64,000 nt of DNA. Origin: Aquisphaera giovannonii. Lineage in GTDB: Bacteria; Planctomycetota; Planctomycetia; Isosphaerales; Isosphaeraceae. Of this stretch, positions 18,443-26,858 are shown in pieces. The first letter of the stretch is position 1. Each line of letters starts with the position of its first letter. Below the pieces are notes generated by a model, which had not been told where the DNA came from, searched no databases, and saw only the letters and a list, made by a program, of their open reading frames with translations. A program made the translations under genes and the position numbers. The DNA is taken from positions 9,796,001 through 9,860,000 of the forward strand of contig NZ_CP042997.1 in assembly GCF_008087625.1 (NCBI RefSeq), in the 5' to 3' direction.

Positions 18443-19573
18443 ATGCCCCTGCCGTCGACCGGTCGCGTCGGGCCCATCGCCGCGCTCTGCCTCGTGACGT
18501 CCGCCTCCATCCCGGCGGCGTCCGCCGGCGCGGACGACCTGAACCGCGCGCTGGGCAAGCTCTCCGAGCGGATCAAGCGGGCGGCCGACGCCGAGGGGGA
18601 GACGGCGGTGGTCCTCAGCCCCTTCACCGCCCCGCAGAGGATGGCCGCCAACGGCTCGCCGGGGATCCGCAAGGCCCTCGAGGCGGAGCTGAAGCGGCGC
18701 GACGTGCTCGTGAAGAACGGCGCCCGGCTCGAGGTGAAGGGCGACTACGGCGAGGCGGAGGACCCGGCCGGGAAGGCGGTGGTCCGGATCCACGGCCGGC
18801 TGATCGACCGGGACAGCGGCCGATCGCTGGCCGAGCACAGCGTGGACGTCGACAACCTCACGTCGATCGCCGGCCTGGTCGGGGCCACGATGTCCGTCCC
18901 GATCGAGCCGGTGCCGGCGGACCGCGAGCGGGCGATCCGGGAGGGCCTCAGCCGGCCGAGCGCCCACGTCAGCTCCAGCCGGATCTCGGCCGGCCCGAAG
19001 AGCCCCTTCGCGATCGAGATCCTGGCCGGCCCCTCCGGCGGGGCGATCCGGCCCCGCACGGCCGAGGTCATCAACGGGCAGGCCTACCTGAATATCCGGT
19101 CCAGCGAGCGCTACGCCATCAAGCTGATCAACGATGCGCCCTTCGAGGTGGCCGCGACCCTGATGATCGACGGCCTGGGCCTCTTCGCGTTCAGCGAGCA
19201 CCCGGAGTACAGCTACGTGATCATCCCGGCGCGTTCCAGCGGCGTGATCACCGGCTGGCATCGGACGAACGACGAGGCGGAGGAGTTCGTCGTGACCGAG
19301 TATCCCCGGAGCGCCGCGGCCGAGCGGTCGCTCGCCCCGTCGCCGGACCTGGGCGTGATCACCGCGTGCTTCGCCGCCGCCTGGCCGGCGGGCGGCAACC
19401 CGCCCCTCGACGAGGGGATGGAAGGCCGCTCGGTCCGTGCCACCGGGCGGGGGCCGATCACCCGGGCCGAGCTCGCCGAGGTCGAGCGCAAGACGGGCCG
19501 ATTGCGGGCCGCGATCAGCGTCCGCTACACCAAGGACGACGGCCCCGGGGCGGTGCCGGACCGCCCGGAGTGA
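18443..19573 (+). CDS. Exported FlgO/CsgG-like protein, paralogue 2
   Basis: 376 residues from the ATG at 18443, the start that places a signal peptide at the N-terminus (MPLPSTGRVGPIAALCLV, cleavage near ASA); the frame is open further upstream. Residues of about 35-180 are FlgO/CsgG-like, with LNRALGKLSERIKRAAD and a KALEAELKRRDV helix. The C-terminal half matches paralogue 1 at 11417-12613: YAIKLINDAPFEVAATLMIDGLGLFAFSE, a VITGWHRTNDEAEEFVVTEY segment and ACFAAAWPAGG. It is transcribed away from the caspase-SUMF1 gene and converges on the caspase-TPR gene, whose stop is 32 bp away. Two such paralogues around two caspases and a kinase suggest a linked function, which is inferred. Confidence 0.75.
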   Translation: MPLPSTGRVGPIAALCLVTSASIPAASAGADDLNRALGKLSERIKRAADAEGETAVVLSPFTAPQRMAANGSPGIRKALEAELKRRDVLVKNGARLEVKGDYGEAEDPAGKAVVRIHGRLIDRDSGRSLAEHSVDVDNLTSIAGLVGATMSVPIEPVPADRERAIREGLSRPSAHVSSSRISAGPKSPFAIEILAGPSGGAIRPRTAEVINGQAYLNIRSSERYAIKLINDAPFEVAATLMIDGLGLFAFSEHPEYSYVIIPARSSGVITGWHRTNDEAEEFVVTEYPRSAAAERSLAPSPDLGVITACFAAAWPAGGNPPLDEGMEGRSVRATGRGPITRAELAEVERKTGRLRAAISVRYTKDDGPGAVPDRPE

Positions 19574-19604
19574 GCGCGGCCGGGGCGAGGAAGGGCCCGG
19601 CGGC

Positions 19605-21023
19605 TCAGGGCGTGCCCAGGCGGGAGTCGAGCCGAGCGGCCTTGCGGAAGTCCTCGGCGGAGCCGGCCTTGTCGCCGGTCGCCTCGCGGGCGATCGCCCG
19701 GTTGTAGTAGGCCTTCGCGTTGCCGGGGTCGATCTCGATCGCCCGCGTGCAGGCCGCGATGGCGTCCTCGGCGCGGTTCAGCCGGGTGAGGATCGCCCCC
19801 TGGCCGACGAAGGCCACGGCCAGGTCGCGGTTGATCTGGATCGCCCGCTCATAGTCCGCCAGGGCCCCCCTGAGGTCACCCTGGGCGCCGAGGGCGGTGG
19901 CCCTTCCGACGAAGCCCGCGGCGTCGGCCGGGTCGGTGCGGATCGCCTCGGAGTATTCCCGGGCGGCCTGGGGGAGCCGGCCCTTGGCGTGATGGAGCCT
20001 GGCCAGGCCGAGGTGCGCCTTGGCGGAATTCGGGTCGGCCTGGATGGCCCTGGCGAACTCGCGCTCGGCCGCGGCGTCCTCGCCCCGCCGCCGCATCGCC
20101 TCCGCCCGGTCGACGATCTCGACGGCCCCGGCCCCGGCCCCGGCGCGGGCGGCCGAGGGCCGCGGCCCGGCCAGCGACGCCACCACCCAGGCCTTCGCGG
20201 CCTCGTGGTCGCCGCGGAAGACCGGGGTCTGGATCGCCGAGAGCGCGTCGCGGGCGTGGGTCTTGGTCTCGCGGCGGACGAACGTCTCGAGCTCCTCGAG
20301 CGTGATCCGACGGTCGCCGTCCAGGTCGGCCCCCCCTTCCCACGCCCGGATGACCTGGTGGAAGAAGATGCCGTGGCGCAGGACCGGATCCTCGAAGCTC
20401 CGCTGCTCGCTGTTGCAGCTGAACAGCGCGGCGCTGCCCCTGGGCAACGCGGCCTCGGAAAGCCGCCGGGGGGGCTTCACCGTGACGCCCAGCCCGCGGG
20501 CGTTGTCGGCCTCGGGGTCGTTGCGGCAGGCGTCGACGAGGAGCAGCTTCAGGCCGGCCTGGGACTTCTCGATCTCCTCGTTGATGGCCTTGATGTTGAT
20601 GAGCGTCGCGGGGTCTTTCAGGTCGGCGTCGGCCGGCAGGAAGAAGCTCTCGCCCGCCTGGCCGACCTCCACGCCGTGCCCGGCCATCGCCACGACGAGC
20701 GAGTCGTCCGGCTCGAGCGTCGCCAGCAGCAGGTGGAACTCCCTCTGGATGTTCTTGCCGGACGGCCGGAAGCGGGGATTCGACTGGCGGTCGTGCATCA
20801 GGACGATGTTCCGGGCCGGCACCCCGGCGTTGCGGAGCACCCCGGCGAACGCGATCACGTCGTCGGAGGCGAACCGGAGCGCCTTCAGCTCGTCCTTCCT
20901 CTCGTATTCCGAGACCCCGACGAGGAAGGCGTAGGTGTCGCCGCGGGACGGCGACGCCGTCCCCAGCAGGGCGACCAGGCCGAGCGTCGCCCACAGCCCG
21001 CCGCGGCGTCGAGATCGTGTCAT
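19605..21023 (-). CDS. Exported caspase-like protease with TPR repeats
   Basis: 472 residues with a signal peptide (hydrophobic 9-22). The caspase domain spans about 29-270: VAMAGHG with His116 and LLLVDACRND with Cys166 form the dyad, followed by FSCNSEQRSF and an acidic DLDGDRRITLEEL loop as in the caspase at 16399-18174. The two caspase domains are clearly related, but this protein ends differently. After an Ala-rich linker, residues of about 305-465 form four or five TPR units (AEREFARAIQADPNSAKAHL, AREYSEAIRTDP, ALADYERAIQINRD, AIAACTRAIEIDPGNAKAYY). TPRs bind peptides or partner proteins. The gene converges on FlgO-like paralogue 2 and diverges from the WYYPDGRPY-repeat gene. Confidence 0.92.
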   Translation of the reverse strand: MTRSRRRGGLWATLGLVALLGTASPSRGDTYAFLVGVSEYERKDELKALRFASDDVIAFAGVLRNAGVPARNIVLMHDRQSNPRFRPSGKNIQREFHLLLATLEPDDSLVVAMAGHGVEVGQAGESFFLPADADLKDPATLINIKAINEEIEKSQAGLKLLLVDACRNDPEADNARGLGVTVKPPRRLSEAALPRGSAALFSCNSEQRSFEDPVLRHGIFFHQVIRAWEGGADLDGDRRITLEELETFVRRETKTHARDALSAIQTPVFRGDHEAAKAWVVASLAGPRPSAARAGAGAGAVEIVDRAEAMRRRGEDAAAEREFARAIQADPNSAKAHLGLARLHHAKGRLPQAAREYSEAIRTDPADAAGFVGRATALGAQGDLRGALADYERAIQINRDLAVAFVGQGAILTRLNRAEDAIAACTRAIEIDPGNAKAYYNRAIAREATGDKAGSAEDFRKAARLDSRLGTP

Positions 21024-21415
21024 GGGCTCGAGTCCTCGGTATTCGTCCCCGCCCGGCGGGGGCCGTCGATCGGCCGGCTGCGCCCGGCCCGCGTCCGCGC
21101 ACCATACTCACTCTATATACGTATCCGCGGGGGCGCCCGGACTCCGACATCGCGGCCGGAGAAGGCGCGTCCGGGCCCGCGCGGCGGCGAAGCGGGCGTG
21201 CACACGGCCGTCCGGTCGAGGCACGCGTCGAGGATAACATCGGGGCGGGGGCGTCACGCACCGGAAATTGTGTCGCATTCTTGCGGGGGATTCGCGAAAT
21301 GCGGATGATAACTCCAGGATCGTCCATCGATCGAGCGTCCGCGCCACGTCCCGAGCGGCATCAAGGGCCGCCGCGAGCCCCGAGATCGAACCCCTTCGCC
21401 ACGGAGTGGACCGCC
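21024..21415. other. Divergent intergenic region, probable promoters
   Basis: It separates the caspase-TPR gene (minus) from the WYYPDGRPY-repeat gene (plus). A locally A/T-rich stretch at 21101-21126 includes CATACT and TATATAC, which could serve as -10 elements, but no convincing -35 partner is seen. The start of the plus-strand gene has only a weak upstream GGAG. No gene or repeat is identified. Confidence 0.4.
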
Positions 21416-23575
21416 ATGCGTGCGCCGAGTCGGGCTGGCATCGCGTCGTTGTCCGTCCTGCTGACCGGCCTCCTCGCGGGCCAGGGGCCGGCCCACGCCC
21501 AGTTCCGGATCGGCGGCGGCCAACGCGGCCAGTCCAACGCGCAGGAGGCCGCGCCCGGCTTCGGCGGGCAGAGGGGCAATGGCGGGACGGTCTTCCCCGG
21601 CAACTTCCCGCAGCAAGGCGGCGTCGGCGGGATACTCTTCCCCGGCGGCTTCCCGCAGCAGGGCGGCGGCGGGATGGAGAGGCAACCCCAGGGCCGACGG
21701 CCCCAGCGTGGCGAGGGCGATGCGTCCAACGGCCGTCGGGGGCCGACCAACGGCAACCCGACGGGTCCGAATCCCGGCCAGCCGTTCCAGGGTTCCGACG
21801 GCCGGTGGTACTACCCGGACGGGCGGCCCTACGGGTCGGTCCATCCCGGGCCGGGCGGGAACCTCGGCCAGCCCTACCAGGCCACGGACGGGAACTGGTA
21901 CTACCCCGACGGCCGCCCCTACACGGGCGTCGCCCAGCCGGCCATGGGCGGGAACCAGGGCCAGCCGTTCCTGGCCACCGACGGCAACTGGTATTACCCG
22001 GACGGGCGCCCCTACACGGGCGTGGCCGCCCAGCCGGCCGCCGCCAACCCGGGCCAGCCGTATCTCGCGGTGGACGGGAACTGGTACTACCCGGACGGCC
22101 GCCCCTACGTCGCCCCCGCCGCCGCGGCGGCGCCGGCCTCGACCGCCGCGACGCCCTCTCGCCCGGCCGCCACGGAGCCGGCCACGCCGGCCGCGAACAT
22201 CATCCCCGACCTGGCACGCCCCGCGGCGATCGCCGGGAACTCGGTGCGGACCCGCCTCCCGGCCGCCCGGCCCCCCGTCCGCGAGTCGCTCGGACAGGAG
22301 CTGACGCGCTCGCTCGAGGAGGGCATCGAGAGGATGGAGGACAACCTCCGCGCGGCCCTCTTCGGCGAGGCCGACGAGGCCGCCTTCCTCGCCATCTACA
22401 AGCGGTCGTTCACCGAGGACACGCCGCAGTTCCGCCTGGCCCGGAAGAACATCAAGTCCCTCGACGCCGACGAGCTCCGCCAGGGGCTGGCCATCGACCA
22501 GGTCGTCGACGCGGGGGCCCAGGTCTATCCCTCCAAGCTCGAAGTCAGCGCCCGGTTCGGCGCCTTCAAGCGGGAGGTGCTCGAGGGCCGGTCGGCGGCC
22601 GAGCTCGACCAGGCGTCGAAGGCGCTGCTGAAGACCTACGAGCGGATCGCCCGGGCGCCCGAGTTCGCCGACACGGGCGTGCCGGCCCCGGAGCAGGTCC
22701 GCGCGGAGGTGGCCCGGCTGCGGGGCCTCTTCGAGGTGCGGCAGAGGCTCGCCGCGCCGGCCCCCGCGGAGGGGACGGTCGCGATGGACAGGCGGCTCTG
22801 GGTCGTCTCCTACCCCGGCCTGCCCCGCGACGCGATCCAGGCGGTCGATCCGCAGGTCTGCCTCTGGGGCACCGGCACCGGCGCGATCGACGTCCGCGAG
22901 GCCGGGCTCGTGGACCTGGGCGTCCCCCTGCTCAACCGCGTGGCCTCCCCGCTGCCCGAGGCGCCGAAGCCCCCCGCCCGCTCCGGGGCCCTCGTCTACA
23001 GCGCCAAGGACGCCCCCGCCCCCGTCAACTACGTCATCGACGGGGCCTCCTTCGAGCTGAAGCCCGGTGAGTCGCGATCCCACGAGGTCGCGGCGAATTC
23101 CCGGATCACCTACGACCGGGGCGGAGGCCTCGGCAACATGACCTACCAGCTGGCCGCGGGCTCGTATCGGTTCGCGGTCGAGGACCGGGCCTGGCAATTG
23201 ACCAAGCCGACCTTCTCGGCCGTCATCGACAACTCGGCCAACGGCTGCGATTTCCGCTGCGAGGTCGACGGCCAGGCGAGGACCGTCCCCGCGAGGAAGA
23301 CGCTGGAGGTGGCCGGCAACTACCCGATCTCGATCCGGTTCGAGCGCGAGGAGGGCCAGCCGGCGTCGACCAAGGTCCTCGACGAGCCGCGGCCGGTGAC
23401 CGTCGGCGTGGCCCCGGGCTCGACCGCGCTCGACCTCTATCCCGGGACGAGCCAGGAGCTCTGCGTCCGCCCCGTGGCCCCGGAGGCCGTCGCCTCCCTG
23501 CCGCAGGCCGAGCCGACGTCCCCCGCCAGGGCCGGCCGGCAGCCGCTACTCCCCACGGTCGACGACCTCCAGTGA
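21416..23575 (+). CDS. Exported protein with four WYYPDGRPY repeats
   Basis: 719 residues from the ATG at 21416, which gives a clear signal peptide ending GPAHAQ. Residues 30-110 are Gly/Gln/Arg-rich. Four tandem units of about 30 residues follow (about 118-232), each with a GQP(F/Y) start and a D-G-x-W-Y-Y-P-D-G-R-P-Y core. An Ala/Pro linker leads to a helical, charged region (about 275-450). The C-terminal third is beta-rich, containing DGASFELKPGESRSHEV, ITYDRGGGLGNMTYQL and WQLTKPTFSAVIDNS, of a type I associate with planctomycete surface proteins. No catalytic motif is visible. It is last in the kinase/caspase region and likely exported to the cell surface; the repeats may bind ligand or wall. 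Function unknown. Confidence 0.75.
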   Translation: MRAPSRAGIASLSVLLTGLLAGQGPAHAQFRIGGGQRGQSNAQEAAPGFGGQRGNGGTVFPGNFPQQGGVGGILFPGGFPQQGGGGMERQPQGRRPQRGEGDASNGRRGPTNGNPTGPNPGQPFQGSDGRWYYPDGRPYGSVHPGPGGNLGQPYQATDGNWYYPDGRPYTGVAQPAMGGNQGQPFLATDGNWYYPDGRPYTGVAAQPAAANPGQPYLAVDGNWYYPDGRPYVAPAAAAAPASTAATPSRPAATEPATPAANIIPDLARPAAIAGNSVRTRLPAARPPVRESLGQELTRSLEEGIERMEDNLRAALFGEADEAAFLAIYKRSFTEDTPQFRLARKNIKSLDADELRQGLAIDQVVDAGAQVYPSKLEVSARFGAFKREVLEGRSAAELDQASKALLKTYERIARAPEFADTGVPAPEQVRAEVARLRGLFEVRQRLAAPAPAEGTVAMDRRLWVVSYPGLPRDAIQAVDPQVCLWGTGTGAIDVREAGLVDLGVPLLNRVASPLPEAPKPPARSGALVYSAKDAPAPVNYVIDGASFELKPGESRSHEVAANSRITYDRGGGLGNMTYQLAAGSYRFAVEDRAWQLTKPTFSAVIDNSANGCDFRCEVDGQARTVPARKTLEVAGNYPISIRFEREEGQPASTKVLDEPRPVTVGVAPGSTALDLYPGTSQELCVRPVAPEAVASLPQAEPTSPARAGRQPLLPTVDDLQ
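21771..22109 (+). repeat. Tandem coding repeat, four units of 90-93 bp
   Basis: The codons for WYYPDGRPY recur at about 21806, 21896, 21989 and 22082. Units differ mostly at synonymous or linker positions, with unit lengths of 90 and 93 bp. They lie wholly inside the exported repeat protein and keep frame. Confidence 0.85.
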
Positions 23576-23602
23576 GCCGTCGCCGGCCGGGGGCTTCCCC
23601 CG

Positions 23603-24502
23603 TCACGCCGGGAAGTGCTTGGCGATCATCCGGCGGAGGAAGGCCAGGGACTCGGCCATCTCCTCCATGCCGTTCATCCCGTCCTCGATGCTGACCCAGC
23701 CGCGATAGCCGTGCTCGGCCAGGATGCCGAAGATGGCGTCGTAGTCGTTGAGCCCCCTGCCCGTCACGCCGTGGCGGAGGTTGGGCGAGTAGCCGAGCGT
23801 GCCGTCGCTCTGGCGCAGCTCATCCAGGGTCGTCCCCTCGGCCAGCGAGCGGTCGCTGGCGTGCATGCTGACGACCCGGTCGGCGACCCGGCGGAGGAGC
23901 TCGACGGGGTCGTCGCCCGCCACGATCGCGTTGGACGGGTCGTACTGGACCCCGAAGTGCGTCCGATCCGGGATGGCGTCGAGGAGCTCCAGGAAGACGT
24001 CCTGCTTCTGGGCGAACTCGGGGTACTTCCAGAACCCGTCCTTGTAATGGTTCTCCAGGCCGAGCACGACGTCGTGCTCGCGGGCGACGGGGAGGACCTG
24101 GCCGATGCACTCGACGACCCAGGCCAGCCCCTGCTCCCGGCCCACCTCGGGATAGCGCTGGCCGGACAGGACGCGGCAGACGGTCCCGGGCCCGCCGAGC
24201 CGCCGGGCGACCCGGACGAGCTGCGCCTCCCGGTCCACGGCACGCCTCCGGCCGTCGGGATCCGGGTTGGTGAAGTCCGGGGAGCAGCAGAGCATGGGCA
24301 TGGCGAAGCCGGCGTCCCGGATCGCCTCGCCGACCGAGTCGACGTACGCGTCGTCGAGGCTCTCGAAGAAGCCGTCGTACATCTCCAGCCCGTCCGCGTC
24401 GAGCGACCGGGCCATCTCGATCCAGTCGAAGACCGACATCGTGCGGTCCCCGGCGATCTGGTCGATGTAGCACTTGGGGAAGGCGGCGAGCTTCAGACTC
24501 AT
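23603..24502 (-). CDS. Sugar phosphate isomerase/epimerase (TIM barrel)
   Basis: 299 residues, cytoplasmic. The start ATG has GGAGG at good spacing. The sequence follows the xylose-isomerase-like TIM barrel: DGLEMYDGF near residue 36, AMPMLCCSPDFTNPD (about 68-82), VLGLENHYKDGFW with the conserved Glu/His metal ligands (about 146-158), FGVQYDPSNAI (about 183-193), VVSMHASDR, and a C-terminal GWVSIEDGMNGMEEM. The metal-binding Glu, Asp, His and second Glu are in place. The substrate cannot be told from the sequence. It is divergent from a Gfo/Idh/MocA oxidoreductase gene; such pairs act together in catabolism of inositol-like or keto sugars, so a joint pathway is likely. Confidence 0.9.
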   Translation of the reverse strand: MSLKLAAFPKCYIDQIAGDRTMSVFDWIEMARSLDADGLEMYDGFFESLDDAYVDSVGEAIRDAGFAMPMLCCSPDFTNPDPDGRRRAVDREAQLVRVARRLGGPGTVCRVLSGQRYPEVGREQGLAWVVECIGQVLPVAREHDVVLGLENHYKDGFWKYPEFAQKQDVFLELLDAIPDRTHFGVQYDPSNAIVAGDDPVELLRRVADRVVSMHASDRSLAEGTTLDELRQSDGTLGYSPNLRHGVTGRGLNDYDAIFGILAEHGYRGWVSIEDGMNGMEEMAESLAFLRRMIAKHFPA

Positions 24503-24746
24503 GGCGTCCTCCGGGGAACCGGCCGGCCGGCGGCGTGGTCATGGGCGTGCGGCACCGCAATGTGCCCGCCGCGACGGGCCAGGAGTTCGTCGTGCCCCGC
24601 CGCGCGAGCCCCGCGAAAAGCCCGCCCGGCGGGTAGCCGTTACGGAGCCCCCGGGCCCACGGTAGCATAGAATCGTCCCCGAGTTGATCCCGCCGGGGGC
24701 GGGAAGCGGCGGTGGCGAGGCGCTCGCGAGACGCGAAAGGCGGCCC

Positions 24747-25841
24747 ATGTCGAGAACCCCGGTCCGCACGGCGCTCGTCGGCTGCGGCAAGGTCGGTCGG
24801 ATCCAGGCGCAGGCCTTGCGGTCGCTGGACACCTCGGAGTTCGTCGCGGCCTGCGACCCCGACCCCGCCCGCGCGGCGGCCTTCGCCGAGGAGTTCGGCG
24901 TCCGGCCCTTCACGGACCTCCGCGAGCTGCTCCGCGACGGCGGCGCGGAGGCCGTGTCCATCTGCACGCCCCACCCGCAGCACGCGGCGCCGGCGGTCCT
25001 CGCGGCGGAGGCCGGCGCGCACGTCCTGGTGGAGAAGCCCCTGGCCGCCTCCGTGGACGACTGCGACGCCATGATCGCCGCGGCGGCGAGGGCCGGGGTG
25101 AAGCTCGGCGTCATCAGCCAGCGACGGTGGTTCGAGCCGGTCCGGCGGATGAAGCGGGCGATCGACGAGGGCAAGATCGGCCGGCCGGTGCTCGGCGGCT
25201 TCACCATGTACAGCTGGCGCGACGAGGCCTACTACCGGTCCGATCCCTGGCGGGGCCGCTGGGACACCGAGGGGGGCGGCGTGCTGATCAACCAGTCGCC
25301 GCACATGCTGGACCTGCTCCTCTGGCTCATGGGCGACGACGTCGCCGAGGTCTCCGCCTACTGGTCCAACCTGAATCACCCCTACGTGGAGGTGGAGGAC
25401 ACCGTGGTCGCCTCGATCCGGTTCGCCCGCGGCGGGCTCGGGTCGATCGTCAGCAGCCTCTCGCAGAAGCCCGGCATCCACACGAAGGTCCACATCCACG
25501 GCGAGTCGGGCGCGTCGGTCGGCGTGGAGACCGACCGCGGCGCCACGTTCATCGCCGGCATGACCGCGATCGCCGAGCCGCCGCTCAACGACATCTGGAC
25601 CGTCCCCGGCGAGGAGCGGGAGCTCGCCCGGTTCGAGGCCGAGGACCGCGCGCAGTTCGCGGCCGTTGACGCCACGAGCCACTACCACCGGCTCCAGATC
25701 GAGGACTTTCTCCGGTCCGTCATCGACGACCGCCCCCCCGCCGTCACCGCCGAGGACGGCCGCCGCGTCGTCGCTTTGATCGACGCCATCTACCGATCCG
25801 GCCGCGAGGGCAAGCCGGTGCGGCCGGAGCGGTCACGATGA
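24747..25841 (+). CDS. Gfo/Idh/MocA-family NAD(P)-dependent oxidoreductase
   Basis: 364 residues from the ATG at 24747, preceded by AAAGG and placing the Rossmann motif VGCGKVGRIQAQAL at the N-terminus as usual for the family. Other marks are CDPDPARA (end of the second strand), ICTPHPQHAA, the catalytic-type VEKPLA motif (about 92-97), and the C-terminal alpha/beta domain with GGVLINQSPHMLDLLLWLMGD, which carries the conserved Asp and His region. The length is typical. The family oxidises or reduces sugars, inositols or their derivatives. It starts 244 bp from the divergent epimerase gene, consistent with co-regulation, although no operator is visible. Confidence 0.92.
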   Translation: MSRTPVRTALVGCGKVGRIQAQALRSLDTSEFVAACDPDPARAAAFAEEFGVRPFTDLRELLRDGGAEAVSICTPHPQHAAPAVLAAEAGAHVLVEKPLAASVDDCDAMIAAAARAGVKLGVISQRRWFEPVRRMKRAIDEGKIGRPVLGGFTMYSWRDEAYYRSDPWRGRWDTEGGGVLINQSPHMLDLLLWLMGDDVAEVSAYWSNLNHPYVEVEDTVVASIRFARGGLGSIVSSLSQKPGIHTKVHIHGESGASVGVETDRGATFIAGMTAIAEPPLNDIWTVPGEERELARFEAEDRAQFAAVDATSHYHRLQIEDFLRSVIDDRPPAVTAEDGRRVVALIDAIYRSGREGKPVRPERSR

Positions 25842-25891
25842 TAGCTCGGGCCCGGGCCGGCCGGAATCAAGCAGGGCCGGGCCGGTCGTCA

Positions 25892-25927
25892 CGTGGGAGC
25901 CAGCTCCGTCCGGCGACCGGGTGAGCC
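25892..25927 (-). repeat. Dispersed 34-nt repeat, copy A
   Basis: The minus strand reads CTCACCCGGTCGCCGG followed by a CGGAG...GGCTCCCACG part. Two other copies lie at 41430-41463 and 54620-54653 with a few substitutions. All three are in intergenic DNA. Confidence 0.8.
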
Positions 25928-25982
25928 TCCTCGGGCGGGGAAGCCCGGCTCTTGGTCACGGGCGCGCGGGCCGCCCCTACCG

Positions 25983-26486
25983 TCAAGGTTTCTGCTTTTC
26001 CCAGGGGAGGGGCGGCGGGACGAAGCTGAGTCTCCCGGGCTGGGCCGCCCCCGGCGTCCCGGCGGGGAGGACCGTGACCGATCGGATCTTCGCCGCGGCG
26101 ATGGCCAGCGGGGGGTGCTTCTCGCCGGGCGCGAGCCTCCCGATCCCGACGTTGCGGAACAGCCGGTCGGAGAACGGGAGTCGCATGGCGGCCGGGACGG
26201 AGTGCTCCCGGCGCACCTCGCGGACGTCGAGGCAGACGCCCTCGCCGTCGGCCTCGACGACGATCCCCTCGTAGGTCGTCACGACCGACCGGAACGCCGT
26301 GGGGGGCCGTTCCTCGACCTCGATCCGGCATCGTGTCCCCGGTTTGAGGACCGGCGGGCCGGCGACGCTCGCGATCGGCCTCGCCCTCGCCCCGGCCCGC
26401 TCATCTGGGAATCCGAGGACTCGCGATGGTGCCAGGATCGCCAGGCCCGCGGCCGCGGCGACGACCCTCCTGCGTGAGATCGGCAA
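25983..26486 (-). CDS. Exported protein of unknown function
   Basis: 167 residues. The start is TTG at 26486, chosen because GGGGAGG lies 5 bp upstream; no ATG gives a signal peptide. The N-terminus SRRRVVAAAAGLAILA is basic then hydrophobic and resembles a Tat-type or Sec signal. The mature part looks beta-rich, with RCRIEVEERP, VTTYEGIVVEADGEGVCLDVREV and a Pro-rich end. No family is recognised. It is isolated on the minus strand downstream of the truncated formaldehyde-activating-enzyme-like copy and has no evident functional partner. Confidence 0.65.
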   Translation of the reverse strand: MPISRRRVVAAAAGLAILAPSRVLGFPDERAGARARPIASVAGPPVLKPGTRCRIEVEERPPTAFRSVVTTYEGIVVEADGEGVCLDVREVRREHSVPAAMRLPFSDRLFRNVGIGRLAPGEKHPPLAIAAAKIRSVTVLPAGTPGAAQPGRLSFVPPPLPWEKQKP

Positions 26487-26645
26487 ATCGGCCTCCCCGG
26501 CAACGTCCAGACGGCGCGGCCAACGACCGCACCTTCGCGTGCCGCGCGGGGTTGTAGCACGGCCAGGCGACGGCGTCCAGGCGAGGCATCGCGGGGGTGC
26601 CTGTGCCCGCCACTCGTCATCCTGGGGGCCTTTCTCCTGGGCCGC

Positions 26646-26842
26646 TCAGAGTTCGCCGTCCACGCCAAGCTTGTGGTAGTAGTGCTCCACCTTGTCCTGG
26701 TTCTCCAGCAGCCAGTCGATGGTGGGCTCGTCGGCCAGGGCCTTGCGGATGACCTTCAGCGTGGCCTCGCGATGGACCCGGAAGAGCTCCCCGTGGTCGA
26801 GCTCGCCCGCCTCGACGACCGTCAGGGCCTGCCAGACCGAAT
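26646..26842 (-). pseudogene. Truncated 3' copy of the formaldehyde-activating-enzyme-like gene
   Basis: The last 64 codons match the end of the gene at 27794-28342 in frame and without gaps, ending in KLGVDGEL and its own TGA. In the middle, 144 bp (26668-26811) are identical to 27816-27959, while about ten codons on each side have diverged. Beyond about 26842 similarity stops and the sequence runs into the 3' end of the PIN-toxin gene. There is no start codon or N-terminal two thirds. It is a remnant or displaced 3' end; it could be transcribed with the toxin gene but is unlikely to make a folded enzyme. Confidence 0.85.
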
Positions 26843-26858
26843 CAAGGAGGGCGAGCCC

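Noticed and set aside
21771-22109. Regular repeat that might be a CRISPR array
   Set aside because: The units are 90-93 bp, in frame, and encode a protein repeat; there are no spacers or cas genes.
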